In this document: positions 23,501-36,072 of the stretch, in pieces
How the letters are laid out: each line of letters begins with the position of its first letter
Numbering within the stretch: position 1 is the first letter of the stretch
Assembly: GCA_036346205.1 (NCBI GenBank)
Contig: JARFJB010002417.1
Span: 815,001-879,000 of the forward strand
Source: Vesta saturnalis
Lineage: Eukaryota > Arthropoda > Insecta > Coleoptera > Lampyridae
Reading direction: 5' to 3'
Length of the DNA: 64,000 nucleotides
Translations under genes and position numbers: made by a program
The notes under the pieces: model-generated
Seen by the model: the letters and a program-made list of their open reading frames with translations, nothing else
Told to the model about the DNA's origin: nothing
Databases searched by the model: none

Positions 23501-24126
23501 TGGAACGACATTGAATTGCCCATAAATATCAGCTGCATGTCAGCGTAGGACTGTACATGTTCTTGATTGAAACCGATTTCCCCTCTCCTAAAGATATCAA
23601 CTTTTAACACTAATCACATTATACGATATAGAGATCCGAAATTCAATTTTGCCTGTAACCCTCTTTTACAAAAAAAAACATTTTGTTTTTAATAAAACTT
23701 TATTATTGTAATCACAAATATCGAACTATTTAATTCAAATTTTGAATATAAGAAAATCGCACGCTTTCAGTACATAATATTGAAGGACATTCTTCTCATG
23801 GCTAATTTTGAAAGCATATGTGGAAGTGCAAGTTTCCTTTATCTTTGAAACATGTACAATTACATTCAATGAAATGAAACGCTAATTAAACAACATTTAT
23901 ATATATTTAGAGTTTATGTTAGCCATCGGTCACAAGTCCTTCTTCATAACACTACAGTAATCCATATAAACCGTTTACATAGTTGGCTATCGTCGATGTT
24001 ACTGATAGTTTTTTTTTTTTGTATACTCTATCCTAACTGGAATAAAAATTGACTCAAAAGCCAATAAAAACTCATAAATCTTATTTTATTCGTACAAATT
24101 AAGTAGAAAAGTACTTAAAGTAGATT
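20557..24126. other. Long spacer with no supported gene
   Basis: At 20705-20760 there is an inverted copy of the repeat found at 11936-12236. Patches of higher GC at about 21120-21240 and 22440-22640 do not give a convincing product. The remainder is AT-rich with chance frames. Confidence 0.4.
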
Positions 24127-24222
24127 AAAAATTATTATTAATTTCATTAAATACAAAAATGAACAGTTTACTTGGAGTAGGATTTGAACTTACGACCTGT
24201 ACTTTGCTAGAGTACCGCGCTA
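24127..24222 (-). repeat. tRNA-derived SINE-like repeat, copy 2 (truncated)
   Basis: The complement carries the AT-rich tail and the 3' half of the tRNA-like head, including the AGTACAGGTCGTAAGTTC part with the B box, up to the D-arm, where it breaks off. The copy is on the minus strand. The word AGCACAAATTA occurs at the break and again about 46 bp away, which may be a trace of rearrangement. Confidence 0.7.
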
Positions 24223-24733
24223 AAAGCACAAATTAAAAAATTGTCTTGCATCACGTAAGTGTGAGGAAGCACAAATTATACTGGGTATCGAACAGGGTAT
24301 TGATAATGTTAAACCACTAATTATAGAGACTAAATTATGATAATCTCTGTGCTGTTTAGTTGAAGAAAAATTTACTCATATTTTTATTACGTCGTAAGAT
24401 AATAAATATTAAAATAATAATTAAAACAATTTCAAGAAAATCTCACACAATGAATTTAAATTTTTGTACTTCAGGATAATAAGAAATTGCAACGACTCCA
24501 AATAATCTTTTGTGCAATTTTTTGTAATATATCTTTTATTAAAAGATGTATTCCGTTACTATTTTTTTAATTATTATTACTATTAATATTTAATTACTTA
24601 AATTACAACGATAATACTAGTAATAATAATGACAATAATAAAAAGAATAATAATAATAGTCATAATTCGGCTTGACCCAATGATTTGCAGTTAATAATCG
24701 TTAAAGTCAATAGCCTTAACCCCCTAATTGAGG

Positions 24734-25102
24734 CAGTGGCGGGGGGGCACTTTTTCAGAGCGGTAAAATTTCACAATAAAATAATAAATGTCTTGGCGGA
24801 ACTGGGAACAGCGTTTCCATATCTAGGATTTTCTGAATATTATTTATTTTATAATTATTATATAATTAATGACCGCACTTAGAAAAAGTAGGCAAATATA
24901 GTTTTAGTTAAAAACGATTTTTTTAATTAATTAATCATTTAATCTTCAATAAAATATCACTTCTTTATTTGCACCCTCAGCTCCCCTGAACAACACATAA
25001 TAACACATTAGAATTTCTGTAAGTTTTGGATTTAAATACTTGAACATGGGGCGGCCAATTTGGACTCCGCCCCTGGCTGCAAAAGCACACGCTATGCCAC
25101 TG
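24734..25102. mobile_element. Small nonautonomous hAT-type element
   Basis: The 369-bp unit starts CAGTGGCGGGGGGGCAC and ends GCTATGCCACTG, so both ends carry CAGTGGC as inverted termini. Flanks AATTGAGG and AATTTGGG match at 6 of 8 bases, consistent with a decayed 8-bp hAT target duplication. A GGGGCGGCC/GGACTCCGCCCC pair lies near the right end. There is no transposase inside. Confidence 0.5.
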
Positions 25103-25149
25103 AATTTGGGAGGAAAAAAGTATCAAACATCTATCTTCATATAATTCAA

Positions 25150-26024
25150 TTAGTTTAGGTGGTTTTCGTAACGATGCATTAATTTATTTAAAAAAAGTGG
25201 TCACTGAGTGCAAAGAGTTAAGGAAAGTGACTAACTGGGTGAATTCAGAAAATCCTGAAATTAAACCACATTTGAAGTTTTGTACAACCTGCAGGATTCA
25301 GTTAGGCAAGGTAAGGGATCAAATGGAAGTGAAAATTATTGAAAGCCCTGAGACAAATGGCGTTACGCCGTTATAAATATCAGTCACATCGAGAACTCCA
25401 ATTATGTAGACTTAAACGCAGATTTAAACAATTTAAATGTATCCTGAACCTCACTTGGCGTTTGATCAGTGTCTAACGATAAATTAGAACATATTTACAA
25501 GTAGCATAATGAAAAACTGAAGGAAATGTTAAAGGTTGATAAACAATCACGTTTTTTTTTAGTGCAGCTAATTCAAATTGCAAATTTTCAATACAAGCGA
25601 AACGCTGAATCAGAAACTACTGCCGAAAAAGTTCACGTGCAAAAAAATTTAAGATGAATAGCAAATAAGTAGCTACATGGCAAAAAAAAAGGTAAAGGTT
25701 GTAACAGAGAAATGAATTTTATCTTCACCTGATTCCAAATCTGAAAAAGATTGCTGACGAAACTTAACGGAATTTTACGCAGTAATAAGTCAGCACGTAT
25801 GACACGTATGACAGGTAGGAAAAATTACAACAAGGCGCAAAACAGTGTCACTCTTGAGAAATTTCCCAGTTTTTATGTCAAAATTGAGATTTTACATTTT
25901 GAGGAGATGCGACCAAGGAACTATGTTATAGCAGGATCTAACGGAACACATTTTTTATGTGCACAACACGTCAGAATGTTAAGCTCGTCATTTGTTGTGC
26001 AGGTCAAAGCTCAATCATTCCAGT
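25150..26024 (+). pseudogene. Decayed ORF of a repeat-borne protein family (motif RPxNxVIAGxxGTH)
   Basis: Scattered plus-strand frames include KFCTTCRIQLGKVRDQ near 25270, ARMTRMTGRKNYNKAQNSVT near 25795, and FEEMRPRNYVIAGSNGTHFL followed by CAQHV near 25900. I recognise the R-P-x-N-x-V-x-A-G-x-x-G-T-H ... C pattern from multicopy uncharacterised proteins in arthropod and cnidarian genomes, but I cannot name the family or its function. Stops and frameshifts occur throughout. Confidence 0.45.
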
Positions 26025-26984
26025 AACTCAATGGCAACTGTACATCCGTCGGTAGTATTTACAAGGTAAATGACAAGCTACAACATAAAGTTTGGTTTCA
26101 TTTTGGAATGTCCAAAGCATGATAATATTCTTGTCCATGTCTTCCACTGAAAGATCAGTGTATTCGTAAGCTCAGAGTTGCTTCTAAAGGTGAACAAGTT
26201 ATTTTGCAGATGTTTCGGCAAAATCCAAAGCCTTGCAGATGCGTGTAACAAATGTAATGATTTTCGAAGTATTAAAACAGTGTATTATAATCAACTGCGT
26301 ATGGTAAAGGAGCCTCTGCTAGTGCGGCCGTGCAGTGACTTGCATCAATGTCGAGGCTTGCTTCAAAACCAGCTGTCAAATTAAACCACCTCTCCCCAGC
26401 AGCCGTTTTAGTGTAGAATAAGTACTATTTCTGTTATGTTTCTTTTTTGTAACAAACGAAGAATACCTGGAAGAAGCAATATTGCTAAAAATTTGACTTG
26501 GTGAAACAGTTGTAGCGACTGAAAGCTTTATATTTATTTTAACGTGTGCTATTGAGCGTGAAGTCACCACATCATAACTAGACCAGATACATCCAATTTC
26601 TTTTTTCTACGAAATCCGATGTTTTCACCATGTTAACAAGTTACATTCTTTGTAAGCTGGATCCAGATACGGCTACAGCGAGGACTGAACAAGAAAATTT
26701 AGGTGTTATATATCACTGAGATACTATTCTGAAATTTATGTGGAAGACATGTACTTTTACATTATTCGGAGGTGATTTTTGATAAGTAATTAAGTTTCTA
26801 GTAAACATAACTGAATATGGTTGCTATGAGGCTTTATAAATGTGTTATAAACGTTTGACACCCAACAGTAATTAAATTGTGAATTTTTGAACATGGTATG
26901 CATGTATTGAAAAACTTGAGTTTTGGACAATTTTATGATGTATAATCATTCCTGAAGTCCATGATAAGATTTTAACAGATACAT

Positions 26985-27600
26985 CAATTGTACTCTCAAG
27001 CAGAAGTACTGCACATTTCCCTATTGTATATTTCACATAGACTTAAGGATAAGAAAGTTTTCGGCCAAATAGTTTCTAAGTTGATATTTCGACTGACAGT
27101 GCAAAAAGGTTTCCGTCGTTTTCAAGGAGATTCGTCAATATTTTTGGATCGACTCGTTACTTGGTTGAAAAGTAGATTCCTCATTATGAGCCCGAGACTA
27201 AAGCGGAGGCATTCTCGTTCTCAAATATCGACTAATAAAATTCTTGCTTCAGTTTTCTGGGACAACGATGAGATAATTCTAATAGATTATTTAAAGCGGG
27301 GTAGAGCTATCACGGGAACATATTATACTGGGTTGCTATTTAAATTACGAAAGACAATTGTGGAGAAGCGCCGAAAAAGGTTCCAATGGTATTCCTTTTT
27401 GCAATACAGTACTCTTGTTTAATTGATAGCAATGCAAAAAAATTCATGAAATTGATTTTACATTGGTTGACACCCCGCCATACTTTCTGGATTCAGCACC
27501 GTCAAACGCTTGAAAGGTAAAAGATTTTTAACGAATGGCGAAGCCCTACGTGTCTTTAAGGAGTTAAAAATGTTATCCAATCCTCATTTTTTGACACTCT
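26985..27600 (+). pseudogene. mariner (DD34D-type) transposase, decayed
   Basis: Plus-strand frames read HYEPETKAEAF, then KILASVFWDNDEIILIDYLK, GRAITGTYYTGLL and KIVEKRR, the classic order of the mariner catalytic region. After further frameshifts come PPYFLDSAPS (equivalent of PPYSPDLAPSD, with the last aspartate not intact) and LKGKRFLTNGEALRVFKELK at the C-terminus. The DET motif of the first catalytic aspartate is not preserved. This is a different branch from the DD41D elements in the window. No terminal repeats are visible. Confidence 0.8.
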
Positions 27601-27890
27601 CTAAATCGACTATTTAGCTAATGTTACAAGGTGTGAGTGTTGTGTGCATGACAGCGTTTGTGTAATGCGAGTGTGTGTGCGTGTACGGGTGCGTTCAAAT
27701 TTGGTTTTTTTTTTGTTTTCGTTTGTACTTGAGCTGATTGGATTTTGGAGGAAATACAGAACCAAAGAGGGAGAAGGGTTTAGTTGAAGCGGTTCTTGAT
27801 TTTAGAAACCTTTGCATATTTCAAAATCATTTAAATAGCGCTATATAAAATTTGAAATTATACATTAATTATGTTCTATACAAATTATTT
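27592..27890 (+). repeat. Interspersed repeat, copy 2
   Basis: It shares blocks with 11485-11800 in the same order and orientation, starting ACACTCTCTAAATCGACTAT. A GT-rich simple tract lies at about 27640-27690. It follows directly on the mariner remnant, so it could be that element's 3' flank or a separate repeat. Confidence 0.5.
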
Positions 27891-30059
27891 ATACTATGCA
27901 TCATAATACTACAGAAAAAATAAATAAATCATTTTATTATTTTTCCTGTAGGGTTAATAATAAAACATAATGCCAAAAAAATTTTTTTTATTTTATCGTG
28001 TATTCTTCCATATCAGATTTATATGTACATGTAAAAATCGTTGCATTCATATTTATCTTTAAACGTTTCGATAACAATTGCAGTTATAGTCGTCAGTAAA
28101 GTATGAAAATTAAGTGCGCGTATTGGAAAGCTTACTGTGGAATGTTGATTTCAGAAATAAACGATAGTTAAACTTTTAATAGATTAAATATTAAACCATC
28201 TTGAAAATAACATTCCACAAGTTAGACTACCCATTTTACCAGTAAGGAAGGACTTGGTGCAGGTTTTCACAGGAAGTTCATGTATAAACGGATTGAGATT
28301 AAAAATTAACGTCCCTGAAATTAAAAGTGTATGTCCAGTAAAATTATTGTCACTTCTGTTTTACGGTTTGTTAATGTCGATTTTTGACCTCAGATTGTCG
28401 GTAAGATTATGGAACCTGTGGAAACGTTTTGTGGGGCCTCGGTGTACTTAACCTGTTATCCAGACTACTATTACCTAGCTGATCAATCTAGAAAACTGAC
28501 CACTAGAAGATTTTGAGGACCGCGGCAGATATTTGTGTATTGAGGCATTGATGGAAGCTATAATTGCGCATGTTGCGGACCATATAATTATTAGCATAAA
28601 AATTTATGAGTTTAGGTTTATGTCCAGGGATACAGTTATCCACTACTGAGTTGCAACGACTCCCACCACTGTCGAGGACAATCGAATTTATCCGAGCATG
28701 CGCAAAACCAGATTTTCTATTTCCTCGAATAGTTGAGTCATTGATTTGGAATGCTTATTTTGCAAATTCTAATTCCTAGGTTGCAATATTTTGCTTAACT
28801 CAGCATCTGGTGATGTCTCCTCATCATTAGTCCAACCCTCACTTTCGGTCTAGTTCAATGAACTTTCAGATTTTTCAGAAATTTGTGCTATTTTTAGATT
28901 TCTAAGAAGTACCACGTGACTCATGGCCTTGTAACGTGTAAAAATCGATATCGGAACTTTTCGTAGCAACTTCATAATTTTCGTTGTTTACTGTTTTAAG
29001 AACAAAAGAAAAATTTATCTGTAGATTTAATATTTAGGATTGTTATTTAATGGTTACTCGTTACTTATTTATCTGTCATAGTGATCTAAATTTTCCGTAT
29101 TTACTGTATTTAGCATTTACGTTACAAATCAGAATTGATTAAATTATTTCTTTTATCGTATGTACTTTTCTACTTTATAAAAGTTCTAAATAAACCTACT
29201 AGTGCCCTCTATCGGATGTACGTGGCTTCTGGTTAGTTTCAAATTCATACATTTTACATGTATCTGTTACTTTGCTGAATTACCACTAGATGGGGGTAAT
29301 CTTAAATAAGTGTATCTTCCAAACAATTCTTTATTGAAATACATATAAATTTGATTTTGGCAACAATGATTTTTGATAAGAACATTTTGGGTTGAAACAT
29401 TTCTTTCTGAGGCGTGCTTCCAAGTAGCCATTGTTGTGAAGTGCATATATTTTGAGAAAATCTCTGTTTTTGCTGTTTCGTCAATGTTAATCATCACTTT
29501 TATAGGGAAATTTTCATATATAATACTTCTTTACTCTGTAAAGTAATATAACTTGCTCATAATAAACCTTGTTGCACACACAGTTTGGTAAGTATGCTAG
29601 GCTTCTTTCAACTTCGTTGTAATTAGAATCTCTCTTTCAGACTTAAAATACGATAATTCAATATTGTTTCGTAAAAGAACTATAATTTAATCAGATCGTG
29701 TTAAATCATCACATAGAGCTCGTCTTTGATCTACAGATAATTTTCTTTATTGGTGTGTTGAGATTATACGTCATGTACCTTTTTGTCTCGATTTTGGTTT
29801 TGCTACGATGTTCTCTTAACTGGGACTACTCGTAAATGACTGGTAGCTGTGCTTCAAGTATTTTTGTCTCGTTATCGTTGATGTTACATTGTCACTGGAG
29901 ATTACGATGATGGAATCTAAGCTGTACTAATTAAGGATCAAGTATTCGTTCAATACCAGGTCAGATTATTCCATTATCGCATGTAGTAGTAAACATTGTA
30001 TCACTGAATTATTATAAGTTTTTGTTATGAACGAATAAGTTCAAAGGTAAATATGTAAT
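27891..30059. other. Spacer with no supported gene
   Basis: Only short or low-complexity frames are present. I see no transposon motifs. Confidence 0.4.
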
Positions 30060-30236
30060 TAAAAATTATTATTAATTTTATTAAATACATAAATAAAAAG
30101 TTTACCTCGAGTAGGATTCGAACCTACGACCTGTACTTTGCTAGAGTACCGCGCTACCAACTGCGCCACCAAGGTTCAAGCCCCAATCGATACAAACTTT
30201 GTCTTTATGTATGTAGAACTGATGTAAATTTACATC
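30060..30236 (-). repeat. tRNA-derived SINE-like repeat, copy 3 (best preserved head)
   Basis: The complement of 30104-30175 folds as a 72-nt cloverleaf. The acceptor pair is ACCTTGG/TCGAGGT with two wobbles, the D stem GCGC/GCGC, the anticodon stem GTACT/AGTAC with loop CTAGCAA (anticodon AGC, alanine), and the T stem GTAGG/CCTAC with loop TTCGAAT. A box TGGCGCAGTTGG and B box GGTTCGAATCC fit pol III promoters. The lead (CGATTGGGG, TTTACATCAG) and tail match copy 1, so it is a repeat and not simply a tRNA-Ala gene. Confidence 0.75.
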
Positions 30237-30765
30237 AGGAAAATTGCATGTTCAGTATGCATGCACAATTTGTTTAGTCCGGGGAAAGTTAGTCATTTAT
30301 ATAGTGCGTGTAAAAATAAAACATATCAATTGTCTTATTTGGTGCTGTTATTATATATATTAATATACACCTACATTATCCATTGTTGGGAAATTTATAA
30401 ATAAATTCCGCTTACTGAGGGAACTTTCGTTTATTTGCTGGTCCTGTTGCATCCCTGGTTCAAGTTTTACAGGGTTTCTCTCTCAAGAAATAATAATTTA
30501 CGTTTTCTTTCTTTAAAGCTTGTGGCGCCTGTTTCTTGTATGTTCCCCTATCTTTCTGTCTACAATTTTTTTTCTTGTTTTCTAACTAACCTATTCACTC
30601 TTTATCAACGTTTCAAAACACCCATGCAATCCAAGTGCTCTGCAGTCTCAGGACCGGTTGACTGAGTTACTAGTCGAGCTACCTAACTTCTTCCTACTTC
30701 TAGCCTACTTTAGAATTTCTAGGAACCGATCTATTTTTAGATTTCCAAGAATTGACCCCCATCCC

Positions 30766-30893
30766 CTCTCCCTTTGACATAGAAAAAGTTTAACGAACTT
30801 TAACCTCTCCCCCTTCCTTTTGACCTAGAAAAAACATAATGAACTTTTACTACTCTCCCTCCTTTGAGCTACTTTTAAGGGTCAATGAACCTT
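30766..30893 (+). repeat. Degenerate tandem repeat, about 45-bp unit, three units
   Basis: Units begin CTCTCCC and end with GAACTTT or GAACCTT: 30766-30802, 30804-30849 and 30853-30893. Each contains TTTGA(C/G) in the middle. The plus strand is pyrimidine-rich here. Confidence 0.5.
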
Positions 30894-33800
30894 GGCCTAG
30901 AAACGGGGTGCGCGTACGCGTACGGTGAGTTAAAAGAGGCATTGTAATACCACTGATATTTAAAATTATAACGTTTTTGTCTGTTACTTTGACAGTAATA
31001 CTATAAAAATGAAATTGTGCAATTTGAAACAGAGATGGCCTTAAAAGGGGGGTTATACTTGCTACTTGATGGTGGTATGGCACCAAAAAAAAACTGAAAC
31101 AACTCGTTACATCATTCATGACCTCTTCAATAATAAATTGCCAAACAAAGAAGTTATAAAAAAGATTAGTATCAATAGTGCTGACTTTAATCTTGTAGAT
31201 TTGATATTTGAAATGATAGAATTAGTAATAATACCTTCAAAAACGTGACTTGTATAAAAACCCAAATTGACTTCCCTTAATTATATGAATTTGATATGGA
31301 TTGTATCCGAAAGATGAACACGTATAATAACTAGACCAGCTTTGTTATTCACAGTATAATCACACGAGAATTAACAGATTTACGTGACTCTTACAGGATT
31401 TACACCGTTTTCCAGAAATGTTTCACTTACTAGTGTTAATAGAGATATTACATTGATAAATTCAAACGGAACAAATAAATAAAAAAAACAGTGTATGATG
31501 TCAACACCAGAACATCAATGCTTTTCATGTTATATTGCAGGAAGTATTTTAAATGTTAAAGAAAAGGTTTCAAACGGCTTCAAAAAACAAACGTGTCAGA
31601 ATTGTCGGATTCGCCAAATTATTATTAAGTATGCTTAATTTTATCAAAATTGGACAAGCGGTTTACAAAATATTTGGAGTGATTCCAAAGTTTTGTTACA
31701 GTACAATATTATTGTTTTGCAAAGCAGGTCAATGTATAATTAAAATTTTTAATACAGAATTACTCACAAAAGTTTACATAATATGTTGAAGTCTAACCTC
31801 TAGGCAAACGGAAGTGCTGAAAACTGTAATTATGACAATTAAACTAAACCTGATTCAAAACTTATAATTATTTAAAAATTTGTATGATATTCGTGACTAC
31901 TATTTTTTTCATAAAAAAATTTTAGCAATTTTTACTAGGTACATATGCTTGAAGTAAAAACAATTTTTATTATTAATTGCACTTAAAACTTGATATAAAA
32001 TGCTAATGTCGATTTTAGGTGTTTTACTAATAAAAAATTGATGTGTTATTAAATTTATATGCGCCATAAAAAGTTTTTAATTGGAAGGTAAATTATACTG
32101 GTTTCATAATTATGAATATTTGTTTTATATGATTATAAACATAATTCAGAGTGCTCAGTATTTTATTTTGATCAATGAGGAAGACACTAGATCATTTATG
32201 AAAACGACTTGGAACGTTGGACAAACGTACTACTTGAGTACAAAAACTATCGTTCAGGGTAATCATGGCGCAGCTGTCCATCATTTTATTAAAATAGTCT
32301 GTCCAGTTCAGGCATGTCTACATCATCTGTCGAGTACAATTATTTATTACCTACTTTACACACATTTATTTATAGCCTGTAATTAATTACTATTCCAGCT
32401 ACATTATAAACAACTAAATAGGAATAAAGTTTTGCAAACAGGATTTCAAAACAAAGACAGGTAATTTCTCGTGTAGCTAATTTTCACATTCCTCAAATAC
32501 AGCACTAAACATCAAACAAAAAAAAAAGATTTCAAGCTTAATTGACAAGCAATTTTTCGAAGGATATAAATAAACTTTGTATAATATATACACACTGAGT
32601 TTGTCTTTCGTATCAAACGTTAAGTGATTAGGTGAGATTAATAGGACGATATTAAGAATCGGCTTGTCGCAACGAACAACTGTCACCGACCGGGTCGCGC
32701 TATTCTGGGCCTTCCACATGTTAGCTATGAATCAATCAGACACTCAGTAGGCCCTGGATCAAAGCTCTCTAGATTGACGATGAGCGCATGGTTTACCATT
32801 TGTTTTATGGGGACAAATATGTTGCCATATTTATTACGCTTAAATCATCATCATTTGACTAACGTTTGATGCTTGCTCTTAAAATTTTAATGCATATAAT
32901 AACGAATAATAGTCACTTAAGACACTTTGTGAAGCTGTAATTGCAGGCTGACCACATTCCGACAATTAAGTTACTGCAAGCAGAGATTGTAGTTCATAAT
33001 TATCGAAATCTGTGGTTATTTTAGGCCAGTAGTGATGAAGACTCAGGCTCCTAAAATATGTACACAATAAATTTTAACTTCAATGTGGTCAGAAGACAAA
33101 ATTATTATTACATTTCTTTATCCCTCAATCTAATAACCATACGAAGCGGTGCTACATGTAAGGTAAAAATACGAACCGAGCTTCGACCGTCAAAAAATAT
33201 GAAATAATAAAATCGGAAGTTTCAAAATTGAAATCAGGATACGTAAGGTGAAATTCAATAAGGTATACTTAGGTATATAATATTAGTAAAAATTGAGTAT
33301 TCTCCACATTTGTATAAGCAAATATTCCATGCGTAAACAACAAACGAAGGAACGATATATTCGACCTCAAGCAAACTACATAGGAAGGAAAAATACGTGG
33401 TACGGTAATCCTAAACAAATATAAGCCCACTCATAGTGTCGTGTGTGCACTTTGGGCGTGTTCCAATATATGTATTGCAGGGCATCAGCATCCAAATGAT
33501 GCAATTACCAAGCAAATGGCCGGACCTTTATTGAACGTACCCTCACCTCGCATTCTCCTTTACTGCTGATGCGGCTCACTCTTGATGCTATTGTTATGGA
33601 ACAGACCCGTTGCGAACCTCTTTATTGTAGGTGTTAGTATTTACGATTAGTGTTACTTTATGCCAATGGGAATCAACGTTACACTTTATTGTTATACATT
33701 TTACATCTATTACGGTAAATGAACTATATTGATTCCACTTACCATAAGAGATTCAGTTCACAATAAAAAGAAAGTTCTATTTTAATATCGTAAATAATCA

Positions 33801-33984
33801 AAATGTCCACTTTTCAACGTATTACTTGATTAAAGCTCATAGAATAACTTCGAAATCTACATTCAAATTTACTTATTTGCGGTTGCGATATTCAAACAAA
33901 AGGTTTTGATAGCTTTGCTGATACCCCCTATGAAAAAGAACTAAAAAAAAACAATTTGTAAAATACTAAGACTACAAAACAACA
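30894..33984. other. Long spacer with no supported gene
   Basis: A CGCGTACGCGTAC alternating stretch lies at about 30911-30922. Other frames are short and AT-rich. GC-richer patches at 32660-32790 and 33480-33620 do not resolve into exons by eye. Confidence 0.35.
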
Positions 33985-34095
33985 AACTGATGTAAATTTG
34001 ATTATTCTAAGTTTCTGTAGCAAAGTACATGTCGTGGATTCAAACCCTACTCGAGGTCAACTTTTTATTTAAATAAAATTAATAATAATTTTTAA
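33985..34095 (+). repeat. tRNA-derived SINE-like repeat, copy 4 (internal deletion)
   Basis: The start ACTGATGTAAATTT matches the lead of the other copies. The middle has lost the D arm and part of the anticodon arm. GTAGCAAAGTACATGTCGTGG, then TTCAAACCCTACTCGAGGT, and the AT-rich tail are preserved. Confidence 0.65.
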
Positions 34096-34666
34096 ATGAT
34101 GGAAATTTTCTCTAATTATTTCAAACATTTAAAACATTTCAAATGTTTGCCGCCTGATGCTGATCGAATCCTGATCAGAAATGTTAAATACCTTGCAATA
34201 AAAGTGAGACCAAGCGATAATAATTATCACCATTATTATGATGCACAATGTAGATCGTTATTTCTGATTCAAAATAATTTTTTCTTTCGGGTCATTTTAA
34301 AATGTTCTAATTATCGACCATTTTATACTTTATACAACCAAGATAAATATGAAAATTGTGTTACATTTTCTATAATTTAATATATTACATTAAGTAACAC
34401 TAATTAGGTAACACCAAATAGATTAAGAACCATTACATATTATTCCAACAATCCAACTCAAAATTTAGCAATCAATCGAAATAGTCTATTTTTTGAATTT
34501 AAGCCAATTAGGATCTGATTACACTGCTTTATTATAGATGCTAAGCTGCTAGAATAAAGGTAAAAAAATTCAACAATAAACTGTATTAATAATAATTATT
34601 ATTTATCTACTATCAACATGTAATGTCAAGTTTTACTTCATTTAGTGACATATCGTAATGTCTTAC

Positions 34667-34719
34667 TTTACCGCACTAGTGCGGTAAACTATCGCTTTAC
34701 CGCACTATTACGGTAAAGT
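34667..34719. repeat. Perfect 22-bp palindrome plus a second, imperfect one
   Basis: TTTACCGCACTAG/TGCGGTAAA at 34667-34688 is a perfect palindrome. A related word, CTTTACCG ... CGGTAAAG, follows at about 34695-34717. Such TTACCGCAC palindromes may be termini of a small hairpin element. Confidence 0.55.
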
Positions 34720-34992
34720 AAAAGTGAGAATACAATAATTGCTAAAATAAAATCTAACAAAATTTATTAAACTATTTATTATAAACATTAATAATGGAAT
34801 CCTTGCAATTAGCTTTATCTGAGCTCATTTTCAAAACTGTCTATAGAAACAATATTGATAATCTGAGTTTGATTAAACTTTACAACGACAATTATATAAT
34901 ACGCCTACTTAGATAATACCATGCTTAATACATTTCGCTGATTGAATTACTTATTTCTCTATGTAATTAAAACTGATAGTAGATAAAACGTT

Positions 34993-35119
34993 GTACGATA
35001 TTCGTATCGTAATTTCATATTACGATAATTGCTGGGTTATCAAACCCGGCCTTCGGCCTCGTTTGACAACTTTCCCATCGCGTATCGTAATATGAAATAT
35101 TACGATACTTAAATCGTAC
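34993..35119. repeat. Long hairpin (foldback) element
   Basis: GTACGATATTCGTATCGTAA onward (34993-35027) is the near-complement of 35083-35119. The loop contains a second small hairpin, GGCCTTCGGCC, and AAACCCGG/CGTTTGAC. It is compatible with a MITE or foldback element. Confidence 0.55.
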
Positions 35120-35344
35120 ATAACTATTATAACACAACTACTATAAATAATCTTCTACTGCCTTTCGAAAAAAAACCTTCAATTTTCCTGCATTTTCTTT
35201 GGACTGTCTTGAAGAATCCAACTCGCGGTAGGAATCTTTTGGTAATTTTTGTCAGTCAGAATCACTCGTAGTAGTCTTTAGAAAACAACTATTCGTGATC
35301 TGACTTGACAAATATTACCGGCAAGATTCCTACCACTTATATTA

Positions 35345-36072
35345 TACACGATAATTATTGACTAGTGTATACTTTTTAATTTGTTTTTTAAATGAAGCTA
35401 AGCTTAGATTTTTAAATTTATTTGGCACCTTGTTGTAAGACGAAGGAGAAGCTGTTTTCAGAAAATTGATTTGAAAAAGGTGAGTGAGCTGGAAAGTTGA
35501 ATTTGTCCCTGAGGTACCTAGGATTAAAAGTTTGTCGGTATTCTAATTTGTTGTTTAAATATTCAGGTTCCTTAAAATTTTATGTACGTAACATTGAAAG
35601 TGTAATACACGGCGGTCTGTCATTTTTAGAATTTGGTGTTCTACATAAGTGGGAGTAATGTGTCCACTCTTGTTATGGTTAAATACAAATCGCGTCAAGA
35701 ATGTTATAGTTTCTGAATTTTGTTACTATCCTGCACGCTTAAACTTTTGCCATAGACTACATCACAATAAGCAAATGAGGTTAAGATGATAGAGTTTAAG
35801 CTTTTACTGGGTAGTACACGTTTAAATTTAAGCAGATAATGCAACTTGGAATAAGCTGTTGACATGAGAGGTGAGTGTGAAATTTGCGTCCATAATAAAT
35901 CCTAAGTTGCGAACATATTTAGTCTGCAGAGTTGTACGATTAAGAATAAACTTGCCGTTTAATATGTGATTATACGTATTAGTTTGTTTGGCGGTACCAA
36001 GTAGCACAATTGCCGACTTGTTAGGATTGACTAATAAAGCGTGGTTGTCTGCCCAGGTACACAAGCATTGTA
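35345..36072 (-). pseudogene. LINE reverse transcriptase, C-terminal part
   Basis: Frame 35828-36064 gives CTWADNHALLVNPNKSAIVL and later TKYVRNLGFIMDANFTLTSH, the thumb region of a LINE reverse transcriptase. Downstream, with stops, it continues NKSGHITPTYVEHQILKMTD (about 35600) and ends near FKNLSLASFKKQIKKY (about 35360-35410), as the C-terminal ends of such proteins do. It continues the sequence on the other side of the mariner insertion at 38184. Confidence 0.78.

Noticed and set aside
30104..30175. A functional tRNA-Ala(AGC) gene on the minus strand
   Set aside because: The fold is good, but the acceptor stem is unlike typical tRNA-Ala, and the flanks are shared with three other degraded copies, so a SINE-like repeat is the better explanation.
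32081..32386. 101-codon open frame on the plus strand
   Set aside because: It is Tyr/Ile-rich, as expected from AT-rich noncoding DNA, and matches no family I know.
34096..34380. 94-codon open frame after SINE copy 4
   Set aside because: Low-complexity His/Tyr/Asn composition and no family resemblance.
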